Notes: a model not told the origin generated them from the letters alone. DNA of 64,000 nt from Monodelphis domestica (GCF_027887165.1 NC_077227.1:546091189-546155188), one strand, 5' to 3'; counted from the first letter of the stretch, positions 10,578 to 22,760 are shown. Numbers and translations: made by a program.

Positions 10578-11569
10578 AATTGTACAAAAAATCAAGCCAT
10601 TCTCCAATTGATAAATGGGCAAGGGACATGGATAGGCAGTTCTCAGATAAAGAAATCAAAACTATTAACAAGCACATGAAGAAGTGCTCTACATCTCTTA
10701 TAATCAGAGAGATGCAAATCAAAACAACTCTGAGGTATCACCTCACACCTAGCAGATTGGCTAACATGATAGCAAAGGAAAGTAATGAATGCTGGAGGGG
10801 ATGTGGCAAAGTAGGGACATTAATTCATTGCTGGTGGAGTTGTGAATTGATCCAACCATTCTGGAGGGCAATTTGGAACTATGCCCAAAGGGCGACAAAA
10901 GAATATCTACCCTTTGACCCAGCCATAGCACTGCTGGGTCTGTACCCCAAAGAGATAATGGACAAAAAGACTTGTACAAAAATATTCATAGCTGCGCTCT
11001 TTGTGGTGGCCCAAAACTGGAAAACGAGGGGATGCCCATCAATTGGGGAATGGCTGAACAAACTGTGGTATATGTTGGTGATGGAGTACTATTGTGCTAA
11101 AAGGAATAATAAAGTGGAGAAGTTCCATGGAGACTGGAACAACCTCCAGGAAGTGATGCAGAGCGAGAGGAGCAGAACCAGGAGAACATTGTACACAGAG
11201 ACTAATACACTGTGGTATAATCGAACATAATGGACTTCTCCATTAGTGGCGGTGTAATGTCCCTGAACAACTTGCAGGGATCCAGGAGAAAAAAACACCA
11301 TTCATAAGCAAAGGATAAACTATGGGAGTGGAAACACCGAGGAAAAGCAACTGCCTGAATACAGAGGTTGAGGGGACATGACAGAGGACAGACTCTAAAT
11401 GAACACTCTAGTGCAAATACTATCAACAAAGCAATGGGTTCAAATCAAGAAAACATCTAATGCCCAGTGGACTTAGGCGTCGGCTATGGGGGGTGGGGGG
11501 GAGGAAAAGAAAATGATCTTTAACGAATAATGCTTGGAAATGATCAAATAAAATATATTAAAAAAAAAA
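10578..11569 (+). mobile_element. nested 5'-truncated L1 inside ORF1 of L1-A
   Basis: Nearly identical to the 3' end of L1-A itself (15769-16754), including the 3' UTR block CCCTGAACAACTTGCAGGGA. It ends in a pure A tract and is flanked by a 16-bp TSD. It carries ORF2 C-terminal codons to the natural TAA (11228-11230) with no break, whereas the L1-A copy of this region has a stop at 16131-16133. This fits a younger insertion of a sister element of the same subfamily. In the host ORF1 it creates a chimeric frame that stops at 10679. Confidence 0.95.
10580..11230 (+). pseudogene. L1 ORF2 C-terminal fragment (nested copy)
   Basis: 216 codons encoding the C-terminal segment of ORF2p up to the natural stop. 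It contains the cysteine-rich L1 motif C-x3-C-x7-H-x4-C ([18 protein letters not shown], encoded about 10792-10845). It has no start codon of its own (the frame opens at TTG), no endonuclease and no reverse transcriptase, so it is non-functional by itself. Confidence 0.85.
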
Positions 11570-11585
11570 AAGAATAATTGGACTC
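11570..11585 (+). repeat. nested-L1 target-site duplication, right copy
   Basis: Exact repeat of 10562-10577. The distance from the first base of the insert to the end of this copy is 1008 bp, a multiple of three, so the ORF1 frame downstream is preserved by chance. Confidence 0.92.
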
Positions 11586-12379
11586 CCAGAAAAGCCAGAA
11601 ATAAACACCAAACTTGATATGGTGATACAAGATATAATCAAAGAAAATTGCCCAGAGATTCTAGAACAAGGGGGCAATACAGCCACTGACAGAGCTCACA
11701 GAATACCTTCTACACTAAACCCCGAAAAGACAACTCCCAGGAATGTAATTGCCAAATTCCAAAGCTATCAAACAAAAGAAAAATTCCTACAGGAAGCCAG
11801 AAAAAGACAATTTAGATATAAAGGAATGCCAATCAGGGTCACACAAGACCTTGCAAGTTCTACTCTGAATGATCGTAAGGCATGGAACATGATCTTCAGA
11901 AAGGCAAGAGAGCTGGGTCTCCAACCAAGAATCAACTACCCAGCAAAACTGACTATATTCTTCCAAGGGAAAGTATGGGCATTCAACAAAATAGAAGATT
12001 TCCAACTTTTTGCAAAGAAAAGACCAGAGCTCTGTGGAAAGTTTGATACCAAAAATCAAAGAGCAAGGAATACCTGAAAAGGTAAATATTAAGGAAAGGG
12101 GAAAAATGTTAACTTCTTCTTTTACTCAAACTCTCTTCTATAAGGACTACATTTATATCAATCTATGTATACAAACATGTGGGGAAAATGTAATGTATAA
12201 ATAGGGGGTAAAGAAAGACCAAATAGAATAATCTTTCTCACACAAAGATTCACATGGGAAGGGGAGGGGAAGAAAACTCCTATAAGAAGGAGAGGAAGAG
12301 AGGGTTTTTTTTTTTTTACTTAAACCTTAATCTCAGGGAAATCAACTCTGAGAGGGAAAAACATCCAGATCCATTGGGA

Positions 12380-12545
12380 TCTTGAATTCTATCTTACCCA
12401 ACAAGGATAGGGAGAAGGGAAAACCAAAGGGGGGGAGGGGGAGAGGGAGAACAAAAAGGGAGGGAAAGAGAGGGGGGAGGGGGAGGGAACAAAAAGGGAG
12501 GGACTAAAAAGGGAAACATCAAGGGAGGGGACATGGGGGACTGAT
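12380..12545 (+). other. polypurine, G-rich spacer between L1 ORF1 and ORF2
   Basis: Almost pure A/G strand with repeated GGGG, GGGAGG and GGGGGAGGGGG runs. The corresponding part of L1-B (50340-50462) has the same composition. Such tracts can form G-quadruplex or triplex structures; a function in L1 translation or RNA structure is speculation. Confidence 0.7.
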
Positions 12546-12615
12546 TCAAAGTAAATCACTGGACTAAAAGGTAGAGCTGAAGAAGAAAAGGTTAGAATTA
12601 GGGAAGGCTATCAAA

Positions 12616-15600
12616 ATGCCAGGGAGTCCACAAATGACAATCATAACTTTGAACGTGAATGGGATGAACTCACCCATAAAACATAGACAAATAGCAGAAT
12701 GGATTAGAATCCAAAACCCTACCATATGTTGTCTTCAAGAAACACACATGAGGCGGGTTGACACCCACAAGGTCAGAATTAAAGGATGGAGTAAGACCTT
12801 CTGGGCCTCAACTGATAGAAAGAAGGCAGGAGTGGTAATCATGATATCTGATAAAGCCAATGCAAAAATAGACCTGATCAAAAGGGATAGGGAAGGTAAT
12901 TATATTTTGTTAAAAGGGACTCTAGACAATGAGGAAATATCATTTACCAACATGTATGCACCAAATAATATAGCACCCAAATTTCTAATGGAGAAACTAG
13001 GAGAATTGAAGGAAGAAATAGACAGTAAAACCATATTAGTGGGAGACTTAAACCAACCATTATCAAATTTAGATAAATCAAATCAAAAAATAAATAAGAA
13101 AGAGGTAAAAGAAGTGAATGAAATCTTAGAAAAATTAGAATTAATAGACATATGGAGAAAAATAAATAGGGATAAAAAGGAATACACCTTCTTCTCAGCA
13201 CCACATGGCACATTCACAAAAATTGACCATACATTAGGTCACAGAAACATAGCACACAAATGCAGAAAAGCAGAAATAATGAATGCAGCCTTCTCAGATC
13301 ACAAGGCAATAAAAATAATGATTAGTAATGGTACATGGAAAACCAAATCTAAAAACAATTGGAAATTAAACAATACGATACTCCAAAACCGTTTAGTTAA
13401 AGAAGAAATCATAGAAACAATTAATAATTTCATCGAGGAAAATGACAATGGCAAAACATCCTTTCAAACCTTTTGGGATGCAGCCAAAGCAGTAATCAGA
13501 GGTAAATTCATATCCCTGAATGCTTATATTAACAAACAAGGGAGAGCAGAGATCAATCAATTGGAAATGCAAATGAAACAAATCTAAAGCAATCAAATTA
13601 AAAACCCCCAGCAGAAAACCAATCTAGAAATCCTAAAAATTAAGGGAGAAATTAATAAAATCAAAAGTGATAGAACTATTGATTTAATAAATAAGACAAG
13701 AAGCTGGTACTTTGAAAAAACAAACAAAATAGACAAAGTACTGGTCAATCTAATTAAAAAAGGAAGGAAGAAAAGCAAATTAACAGCATTAAAGATGAAA
13801 AGGGGGACAGCACCTCCGATGAAGAGGAAATTAAGGCAATCATTAGAAATTACTTTGCCCAATTATATGGCAATAAATACACCAATTTGGAGAAATGGAT
13901 GAATATATACAAAAATACAAACTGCCTAGACTAACAGAAGAGGAAATAAAATTCTTAAATAATCCCATATCAGAAATTGAAATCCAACAAGCCATCAAAG
14001 AACTTCCAAAGAAAAAATCCCCAGGGCCTGATGGATTCACCAGTGAATTCTATCAAACATTCAGAGAACAGTTAATCCCAATACTATACAAACTATTTGA
14101 CATAATAAGCAAAGAGGGAGTTCTACCAAACTCCTTTTACGACACAAACATGGTACTGATTCCAAAACCAGGCAGGTCAAAAACAGAGAAAGAAAACTAT
14201 AGGCCAATCTCCCTAATGAATAAATGCAAAAATCTTAAATAGGATACTACCAAAAAGACTCCAGCAAGTGATCAGAAGGATCATTCACCATGATCAAGTA
14301 GGATTCATACCAGGGATGCAGGGTTGGTTCAACATTAGGAAAACCATCCACATAATTGACCACATCAACAAGCAAACTAGCAAGAACCACATGATTATCT
14401 CAATAGATGCAGAAAAAGCATTTGATAAAATACAACACCCATTCCTATTAAAAACACTAGAAAGCATAGGAATAGAAGGGTCATTCCTAAAAATAATAAA
14501 CAGTATATATCTAAAACCATCAGCTAATATCATCTGCAATGGGGTTAACTAGATGCATTCCCAATAAGATCAGGAGTGAAACAAGGATGCTCATTATCAT
14601 CTCTACTATTTGACATTGTACTAGAAACACTAGCAGTAGCAATTAGAGAAGATAAAGGAATTGAAGGCATCAAAATAGGCAAGGAGGAGACCAAGTTATC
14701 ACTCTTTGCAGATGACATGATGGTCTACTTAAAGAATCCTAGAGATTCAACCAAAAAGCTAATTGAAATAATTAACAACTTTAGCAAAGTTGCAGGATAC
14801 AAAATAAACCCACATAAATCATCAGCTTTTCTATATATCTCCAACACAGCTCAGCAGCAAGAATTAGAAAGAGAAATCCCATTCAAAATCACCTTAGACA
14901 AAATAAAATACCTAGGAATCTACCTCCCAAGACAAACACAGGAACTATATGAACACAACTACAAAACACTCGCCACACAACTAAAACTAGACTTGAGCAA
15001 ATGGAAAAACATTAACTGCTCATGGATAGGACGAGCCAATATAATAAAAATGACCATCCTACCCAAACTTATTTATCTATTTAGTGCCATACCCATTGAA
15101 CTACCAAAATACTTCTTCACTGATTTAGAAAAAACCATAACAAAGTTCATTTGGAAGAACAAAAGATCAAGGATATCCAGGGAAATAATGAAAAAAAACC
15201 ACATATGATAGGGGCCTTGCAATCCCTGACCTTAAACTGTATTACAAAGCAGCAGTCATCAAAACAATTTGGTACTGGCTAAGAAACAGAAAGGAAGATC
15301 AGTGGAATAGACTGGGGGAAAGCGACCTCAGCAAGACAGTATACGATAAACCCAAAGATCCCAGCTTTTGGGAAAAAAATCCACTATTCGACAAAAACTG
15401 CTGGGAAAATTGGAAGACAGTGTGGGAGAGACTAGGAATAGATCAACACCTCACACCCTACACCAAGATAAATTCAAAATGGGTGAGTGACTTAAACATA
15501 AAGAAGGAAACCATAAGTAAATTGAGTAAACACAGAATAGTATACATGTCAGACCTTTGGGAGGGGAAAGGCTTTAAAACCAAGCAAGACATAGAAAGAA

Positions 15601-16418
15601 TCACAAAATGTAAAATAAATAATTTTGACTACATCAAACTAAAAAGCTTTTGTACAAACAAAACCAATGTAACTAAAATCAGAAGGGAAACAACAAATTG
15701 GGAAAAAATCTTCATAGAAACCTCTGACAAAGGTTTAATTACTCATATTTATAAAGAGCTAAATCAATTGTACAAAAAATCAAGCCATTCTCCAATTGAT
15801 AAAGGGGCAAGGGACATGGATAGGCAGTTCTCAGATAAAGAAATCAAAACTATTAACAAGCACATGAAGAAGTGTTCTAAATCTCTTATAATCAGAGAGA
15901 TGCAAATTAAAACAACTCTGAGGTATCACCTCACACCTAGCAGATTGGCTAACATAACAGCAAAGGAAAGTAATGAATGCTGGAGGGGATGTGGCAAAGT
16001 AGGGACATTAATTCATTGCTGGTGGAGTTGTGAACTGATCCAACCATTCTGGAGGGCAATTTGGAACTATGCCCAAAGGGCGCTAAAAGACTGTCTGTCC
16101 TTTGATCCAGCCATAGCACTGCTGGTTTTGTAACCCAAAGAGATAATGGACAAAAAGACTTATACAAAAATATTCATAGCTGCGCTCTTTGTGGTGGCCC
16201 AAAACTGGAAAACGAGGGGATGACCATTAATTGGGGAATGGCTGAGCAAATTGTGGTATATGTTGGTGATGGAATACTATTGTGCTAAAAGGAATAATAA
16301 AGTGGAGGAGTTCCATGGAGACTGGAACAACCTCCAGGAAGTGATGCAGAGCGAGAGAAGCAGAACTAGGAGAACATTGTACACAGAGACTAATACACTG
16401 TGGTATAATCGAACATAA
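12616..16418 (+). pseudogene. L1-A ORF2 (endonuclease-reverse transcriptase), broken
   Basis: ORF2p nicks target DNA and reverse-transcribes L1 RNA at the nick. The endonuclease (12616-13587) shows the family landmarks TLNVNG, LQETH, MYAPN, GDLNQP, a tyrosine/threonine-rich TFFSAP block and FSDHKA. Reverse-transcriptase parts occur in different frames: 13895-14242 ([22 protein letters not shown]), 14268-14552 ([20 protein letters not shown]) and 14576-15208 (KQGCSLSSLLFDIVLETLA and the FADDM catalytic box at 14705-14719). The C-terminal part (15420-16133) ends with C-x3-C-x7-H-x4-C. Breaks: TAA at 13585-13587, frame changes near 13770, 14225-14265, 14550 and 15205, and a stop at 16131-16133. 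The natural stop should be 16416-16418. Starts with ATG 12616, as in L1-B. Confidence 0.88.
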
Positions 16419-16754
16419 TGGACTTCTCCATTAGTGGCGGTGTAATGTCCCTGAACAACTTGCAGGGATCCAGGAGAAAAAAACACTATTCATAAGCAAA
16501 GGACAAACTATGGGAGTGGAAACACTGAGGAAAAGCAACTGCCTGAATACAGCGGTTGAGGGGACATGACAGAGGAGAGACTCTAAATGAACACTCTAAT
16601 GCAAATATTATCAACAAAGCAGTGGGTTCAAATCAAGAAAACATCTAATGCCCAGTGGATTTACGCGTCGGCTATGGGGGGTTGGGGGGGAGGAAAAGAA
16701 AATGATCTATGTCTTTAACAAATAATGCTTGGAAATGATCAAATAAAATATATT

Positions 16755-16769
16755 TTAAAAAACAATTAG
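16755..16769 (+). repeat. L1-A target-site duplication, right copy
   Basis: Exact repeat of 9335-9349. Confidence 0.9.
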
Positions 16770-16770
16770 C

Positions 16771-17048
16771 GAGCATTTATTAATTACATTCAATATGCTA
16801 GGCACTGAAGGTACAAAGAAAAAAGTGATATAATCCCTGCCATTAAGTTTAAATTATATTAGGAGAGACATATATACACATGTACATTTATAGGTATATA
16901 CAAATTATACAAAATATTCAAAGTCATATGGGGGGGAGTGACTTAGCAGCTAGGGAGATCAGAAAAAGCTTCATGAAGATAGTGTCTTTTCAGCTGAATT
17001 GGGAAATAAATTAGAATTAAAGATGAGGAAAGAGAACATTCCAGGTAT

Positions 17049-17088
<40 letters not shown>

Positions 17089-17560
17089 TTAGAAAGTCAA
17101 AGACAGAGATAGAGTAGATGGAAGATAATTCCAGAAGTGAAGGCATAAGCACAGAAATGTCCTGCTGTAGAAGCTTGGATTGGATTCAAGAATTGAAGGA
17201 AGTCAAGAAAACTGAAAAGCAAAAGTCAAAACGAAATTTATTTCCGGTGAAGGTGACAACCAGTAAAAAGACATTTGATGGAAGATGGACTGTTATTTTG
17301 AGAAACACAAAGGAAGACAATGTGCCTGGAAACTAGACTTTATGAAGGGTAATAAAGATTAAAAAGTCTAAAAAGTTAGGAAGGGTTCAAATTATGGGGA
17401 GTATTGTTTTTAAAAGCTTAAAAGGTAGTTTGATATCAGGTGATAGAGGACTTAAACACCAATAGAAATAGCAAAGAGACACTTAAGTTTAAGTAGAGGA
17501 ATGATAGCTTCAGATCTGTGCAATAGAAGAGTATCTTTGACAGTTGTTTGGAAGATGAAG
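16771..17560 (+). repeat. old interspersed repeat, family not identified
   Basis: GAGCATTTATTAATTACATTCAATATGCTAGGCACTGAAGGTACAAAG, followed by CCCTGCCATTAAGTT and later AGATCTGTGCAATAGAAGAGTATCTTTGACAGTTG, is the layout of a common old mammalian repeat (an L2/CR1-like tail then a longer body). A CA microsatellite sits inside it. The 72-codon ORF at 17118-17336 has no domain. Confidence 0.35.
17051..17088 (+). repeat. (CA)n microsatellite
   Basis: About 18 uninterrupted CA units. Confidence 0.97.
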
Positions 17561-19040
17561 TCATGGCCAAGATGGGTATATTTCATATTGGATTATCCTA
17601 TATACTATTTCTATATGTTTTTGCCACTATTATTTTCATACATTCCAAGAATGATTTAAGGTTTTATTTAATAAAATGGATATTCTTCATGTTCTTTTTT
17701 TTTTCTTCTAAAATCAAAAGTTTAATGAGGCAGCATTGGGAAATTCTGAACTAATCCAATGCATTAATGGAAAATGGAAAATGAAATTTACTTAGGTGAA
17801 ATTTTACTATTAAGTTTGATGCAAGTAGTTATATAAAGATATTACTTTAGTGTATTCTTTTTAGAAAAAAGGTATTTCCCTTACAGTAAATGACTACAAA
17901 TCTTTATTTGTTTAAAAAATAAATTGGTCCAATCTCCTCATGAAAATGTAGCACTGAAGGATTCAAAAGACTATAGGTAAAACTTGAAGGCTTGAACTGG
18001 GTAATTTTGTGTAAGTTGAAAGAAAGGTACACTTGTGAAGGATATTATAGAAATATGAAGCATATGGTATGGGAACTAATATCTTTTACCATTTTTAATA
18101 AAAATTGATTTTATATTTTGTCAATAGCTTTTTGCATAATTATATATGTTCTTCATTATTTTAATGTTTGTAAAAGTATTTATCTTTTGGTTCAAACCTA
18201 TATTGGTCAAAGGAATAGATTGAATGCATTACTGAAGTTTTTTCTGTCTTTTTGTCAATATTCTCTAGTCACAATAGCATGTATCTTTCTCTATTTTTCT
18301 CTCTCCCATGTTTGAGTATAAGGACAATATTTGTCTCAAATAAGCAGTTTCTGAAAGGTGACTCCTTTACCATTTTTATTAATAAATTATGTACTAAAGG
18401 AACAGATTACTTATTGAATATTTGATAAAATTAACTTTTAAATCAATGTTCATCTGTTCCCTCCTTCTTTTGGCCAATAATTTATGGTTTATTCAGTTTG
18501 TGCTCCTGGGAGTAGATGGTTAAGAGTTTATAATTCCTGTATTCTTAATCTAGTTATTTTATATTTTAATAACTCTTTATTAACTTCATTTTATCATCAC
18601 ATATTTGGACAAAATGATTTATGATAACTATATTTCCTCACATTTCATTGTGAATAGCTTTTTAAATTTTGTTAATTTCTCTATGTCTTCCTTTACTGAT
18701 CTTTCTCCTTCTCCCCCTCCTTCTCTTACTTCTACTTCTCCTCTTTTTTTTCTCCTTTCTTATTCTTTTCCATGAGATTAATTTATTATTTGGATGGTTT
18801 GTTTTAATTGTGTTCTTGGAGTAATTTTATGAAAAAAAAACACCTTACTTTAAATTAAGTGAAATTTCTTTCTTTGCCATTTATTTTTAGAATTAACAGA
18901 AATGTTTAAGGCTTGAGATCATTAAAGAGCATGAAGCTAAGATGACACAACTTTGAATGTAATAAACTAACTGGTTCATGAATTACTGAATAAATTGGAC
19001 TTCATAAAAAGGAAATCATTGAATAGAAAAATAATTGAAG
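17561..19040. other. unassigned AT-rich sequence
   Basis: No recognised gene or repeat. A C/T-rich run lies at 18700-18770. Short open frames at 17548-17754 and 18118-18315 are hydrophobic purely because of T-richness. Confidence 0.4.
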
Positions 19041-19044
19041 CTTC

Positions 19045-19230
19045 ATCATGGTATAATGCAAAGAGCATTGATTCTGGTATCAGAGGACTTGTGTACAATT
19101 ACAAATTCTGTTAATTAGTTGAGTCAGTAACTTTGGGAACGTTACTTCTCCAGGTCTTAATTTTCTCCACAGAAAAACGGGTGAGCTGAAAAAAAATGGA
19201 CCATAAGAAACTTTCTGATCCTAAATCCTC
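19045..19230 (+). repeat. MIR-like SINE relic
   Basis: GGTATAATGCAAAGAGCATTGATTCTGGTATCAGAGGACTTGTG, then AACTTTGGGAACGTTACTTCTCCAGGTCTTAATTTTCTCCACAG, is the usual order of MIR/CORE-SINE copies on the plus strand. Confidence 0.6.
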
Positions 19231-19599
19231 ATTTCTATGATAAATTTGTGTTTCTACTTATGAATTCAGTTACAGATTTTATTAAAACCACCTTATTCTT
19301 TTTAAAAATTCTATAAAATTTGTCTGTGTTACTGAAGAAATGTTATAAAATACTTAAAGCCAATCACTAACTTTCTGATGTTTTCATCTTTAAAATGGGT
19401 AACTTGATTGCATAATCCTATATATTATTTTCTATCTATATAATATTTATGATCTAGGGCCATCATATGTAGTTATTAAGAAAGTTTTTAAATTCTCTCA
19501 CAAATAATAAAAGTTGATAAATAAATTCAGGATTGTGTACCAAATATGCTTTTTCTCTAAGTCACTCATGGAAAAAAAATTAGAACATTAGAATGCTCT

Positions 19600-20180
19600 C
19601 TTCTGGCTCTTTCCCTAATTGTCTAGTCTCTCTTCATTCTCATTTATTGTCTTATCATTCATATCATAAGCTTTCATTCTGAGCACTTCCCAAGGTGCTG
19701 TCCTAGACCCAACCTGTCTTTTCAACTTTATTGGACTTTTCTCCCATTCCCAAATTGCCCTCCAGCCAAACTGGGTTTCTTTCTGTTCCCTTCAGTGAAA
19801 CTTCCTTTTTAATTTCTTAGCCTTTGCACTGGCTAGCACATATACCTAGAATTCACTTTTGATTTATATTAATATAATAAAGTTCTTTTCTTCCTTTCAG
19901 GCACATATCAAGCACAATCTTCTGCATAAAGCCTTTCTTGATCGCTTCAACTGTTAGTGTCCACCATACCAAACTATCTTGTATTTAACAAATTTGTTTA
20001 TATTTATATTTATTCCATTTTTGTTTATACTGTATATGCTTAGGTATGTGTTTTCTCCCCCTTTTTAGAATGTAAGTTCTTTGGCAGTCGTGGGAGCTCT
20101 ATTCTTTATTTTTCTCTCTCCAACCTTTAGCATACTTTGTTGAACATATTAGGTGCCTAAAATACTTACTGGGTGATTGA
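19600..20180 (+). repeat. L2 LINE 3' end relic
   Basis: The order AAGCCTTTCTTGATCGCTTCAACTG, TTGTATTTAACAAATTTG, TTTTTAGAATGTAAGTTCTTTGGCAG and TTTAGCATACTTTGTTGAACATATTAGGTGCCTAAAATACTTACTGGGTGATTGA matches the conserved 3' end of mammalian L2. Confidence 0.65.
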
Positions 20181-20544
20181 ATTTTTTTCATCAAATGGGT
20201 AAAAATAGAAAAAAAAAGATTCCTTATGACTGGAGAATACTCCAACTAATCATAACAAGCATTCTGTCATTCTAGTAGGAAAATATGGTAATAGATCACA
20301 GACTTTTTATTCTTCCTTCTTTTCTGTGGAAATAGCATAAGGCTACTGATTTCATTCTTTTAGGGAAAAAAATCTTTGAGAAAAGAGAAGTCATAGAAAT
20401 GTTTCTTGAAACTGACAGTTAAAGGTCAGAGTTGAGGAAGTTGGATTTGTTCTTGACATTAAAGGACCCTGTGGGAAAAATTCAGACTATATTAGGAAAG
20501 TTATTCTAGCTTAGATTTTCAGAATAAAATTAGTATGAGAATGT
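20181..20544. other. unassigned sequence
   Basis: No recognised feature. Confidence 0.4.
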
Positions 20545-20745
20545 AGGCAGTGATACCTAGTGAACAAAGCTTTGAGTTGGGAATCTGGAAACCCACCTTC
20601 TATTCAATACATCACCAGCATCCTGTTGTATAATCATGGAAAAGTTGCTTCACCTCTCTGGCTCAATTTTCCTTATCTGAAAAATAAGAGGCTTAGATTA
20701 CATAATGACTAAAATCTCCCGTAAACTTAATATTCTAATTGTAAA
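20545..20745 (+). repeat. MIR-like SINE relic
   Basis: AGCTTTGAGTTGGGAATCTGGAAACCCACC, then GAAAAGTTGCTTCACCTCTCTGGCTCAATTTTCCTTATCTGAAAAATAAGAGGCTTAGATTACATAATG, is a well-preserved MIR/CORE order. Confidence 0.65.
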
Positions 20746-22064
20746 TTCCTAAACAAATTTTTTAATTTCACTATTTATTATATTTTTAAAAGCTTAGGGT
20801 TAGTAAATCTTCAAAGTTTAGTTGCTATTAATTAGTAGAAAAAGATAATATAAATTTCTTCCATTCCATAATTCTCTGAATTTTACTTGTTAGAATTTAT
20901 ATTTATGATAAATTTATTAATTGAGAGAACTTTTCTTTTTAAGAGCCTAGAGAGGAACATTGAATATAGTGAACTAGTTATGAGATGAGTTTAGATTTGA
21001 ACAAAGACTCCCTACTTACAAATACATTATTCTTTCCACTACACTATGTTGCTTTCATCATTATAGGTCTCCATTATATTTAAAATGTCAATATCTCTTA
21101 TATTAGCAAAGAAGATCTAAATAGATTTTTAAAGTCCATTACAGGGCATAACTAAGTTCTTAGTAGAAAACTAAATAGATCAGATATTTTTAGGTTATAA
21201 AGTTAGATTTCTTAGTTATCCCAACTCATTTATCTTGCAGAGAAGAAAACTGAGGTCTTATGTTTCCAAAGTTACTACCTTAATAAAGTCACAAAAGTAG
21301 TCTTTGACTAGAGAACCAATTCTTTTGAAACACAATATGGTGAAAACCCACTGATTTCTCTTCATTTATCTTCATTTTGAAGGTCCAAATTATTCATTAA
21401 GTGTTGAACCAGCTGATACTTCCTTATGTTCAACATTTTGTCTTTTCATCTTCAGCCCAATGATATGCCTAAGTCTTAAAATTTCTGTCAAATGTCCAAA
21501 ATATGTGACAAAAAATTAAATTGTTAACTGTAATATGAGATGGTGCATTAAAATGTCTTTTTTTCTAAAAATATAACACAAAACAAAATGGTATTTCAAA
21601 AAGCAGTGAAAAGCAAAAATTAATTTTTATCTTCTGAAAATATAGTATAAAATCTGACAAAGCCAGAAAATCCTATCATCTATAGATAAAACTGTAAGAA
21701 AGACAATTGAAAAACAAAAACCCATATCCCCCAGTATTTCTGTAGTTATCTAATTTTATTTCTGGCAATGGAGCCACTCAATTTTTATTCTAAACTTATT
21801 ATATCTGATTGACTATAGGAGAAGGTTTCTCCATTTTAAAAAATGGAAAAATATGTCTTCATAAAACAAATAATATCCAGAAGAAAGCCATGAAGAAGGC
21901 ACAAATATTTGAAGGTAAGCTCTCAAGCAGATGGAAATGCAAAAAAAAAAGTAATAATAATTTGGAAAATATAATAGGCAGTATCATTTCAAGAAAATAT
22001 TGGCTAAAATATGCCAATATGGAAAGTATTTTGAAAGAGAAACTAACCATATATAAACAGGTCC
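20746..22064. other. unassigned AT-rich sequence
   Basis: A weak CORE-like trace lies near 21230-21260 (CTTGCAGAGAAGAAAACTGAGGTC). An 86-codon lysine/asparagine-rich frame (21809-22069) has no recognisable domain and adjoins the RTE-like relic. Confidence 0.4.
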
Positions 22065-22760
22065 TCTAGAATGATCTTATTTGTGGATGAGAATTTATTT
22101 ATTACATCTAACCTAGGAAAATTCCAGAGCTTATAGAGTGAGATCAGTGGACTCTCAAAATGGTAAGTCTGACAAATCACATAGGAAAAACTATGTGGAT
22201 GATATATATTACAAGTCAGGATACTCCATTAGATGATAAGATTGTTTAAATGGTTTCATGTGTATATTTAAACTAGACAATGGAGATAGACACCTGGACA
22301 AAAACTGAATGAGAGTAATGGCAAATTGGCTTGCCTTTGAGAAATTGTGAAATACCTTTAATATCGCCAAGTTTATTTCTCATGCTAACTACTGTGTCTT
22401 TGTAACAACCATATTCTCTCACTGATAATGTGAGTGTATAAATGTAAAAAACTAGGCGTTCTCCAAAGAGACAAAATTTGAGTTGACCTGAAGCATAATG
22501 GAGAGATTCATGATAGGATATAGTATGTACCCATACACAAACATGAAAAATGATGAGAATACAGCATTGAATTCCATACAGGATTCCACAATTTTGGAAG
22601 AATACTAATATTTAGAAGAATTTGGAAGAATATAATCAGGATGTTGAAGGACCTAAAATTCATACTAAATGACCTTCAAATAGCTGAAGAAATTGGCGAT
22701 GACAAGTCAATAGAGGAAAGTAGCTATATTTAAATGTTTTAAGAGCCATCTTGAGAGAGA
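22065..22760 (+). mobile_element. RTE-like LINE relic (reverse-transcriptase region)
   Basis: Frame-by-frame reading gives pieces resembling the RT and post-RT region of RTE-clade LINEs: LFVDENLFITSN near 22079 (position of the F/Y-x-D-D box, with the second Asp changed to Glu), a downstream ANWLAFEKL piece (from about 22320), and FSKETKFEL...SIMERFMIGYSM (about 22460-22535). Stops and frame changes are frequent. Assignment to RTE rather than another LINE clade is tentative. Confidence 0.4.

Larger units (their letters stand above)
10149..12077 (+). pseudogene. L1-A ORF1 (RNA-binding chaperone protein), split by nested L1
   Basis: L1 ORF1p coats L1 RNA in the cytoplasmic ribonucleoprotein and acts as a nucleic-acid chaperone. 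The left part (10149-10577) encodes a charged N-terminus, a coiled coil (heptad-like runs around QNQFDQTVKENQALKQELIK) and the start of the RNA-recognition domain ([13 protein letters not shown]). The right part (11586-12077) encodes the rest (HRIPSTLNPEKTTPRNVIAK, then a C-terminal domain with ARELGLQPRINYPAKL) and a TGA stop at 12075-12077. ATG 10149 is chosen because the equivalent codon position begins the conserved part in L1-B. An upstream in-frame ATG exists at 10035. The two parts stay in the same frame and total about 306 codons, with no other disruption, so the nested insertion is the only visible break. Confidence 0.85.
9350..16754 (+). mobile_element. full-length L1 retrotransposon (L1-A)
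   Basis: Complete L1 layout: 5' UTR (9350-10148), ORF1 (10149-12077, split by a nested L1), purine-rich spacer (12078-12615), ORF2 (12616-16418, broken) and 3' UTR with AATAAA (16742-16747). It is bounded by a perfect 15-bp TSD. Without the nested insert the element is about 6.4 kb. ORF2 has a stop at 13585-13587 and at least four later frame changes, so it cannot move itself. It sits at the edge of an older antisense L1. The sequence and structure are marsupial-type L1. Confidence 0.93.

Noticed and set aside
10578..11569. Internal duplication of L1-A by recombination
   Set aside because: Exact target-site duplication and terminal A tract show retrotransposition.
19835..19860. U6 snRNA-like GCTAGCACATATACC
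   Set aside because: The similarity is limited to about 15 bases; the remainder of U6 is missing.
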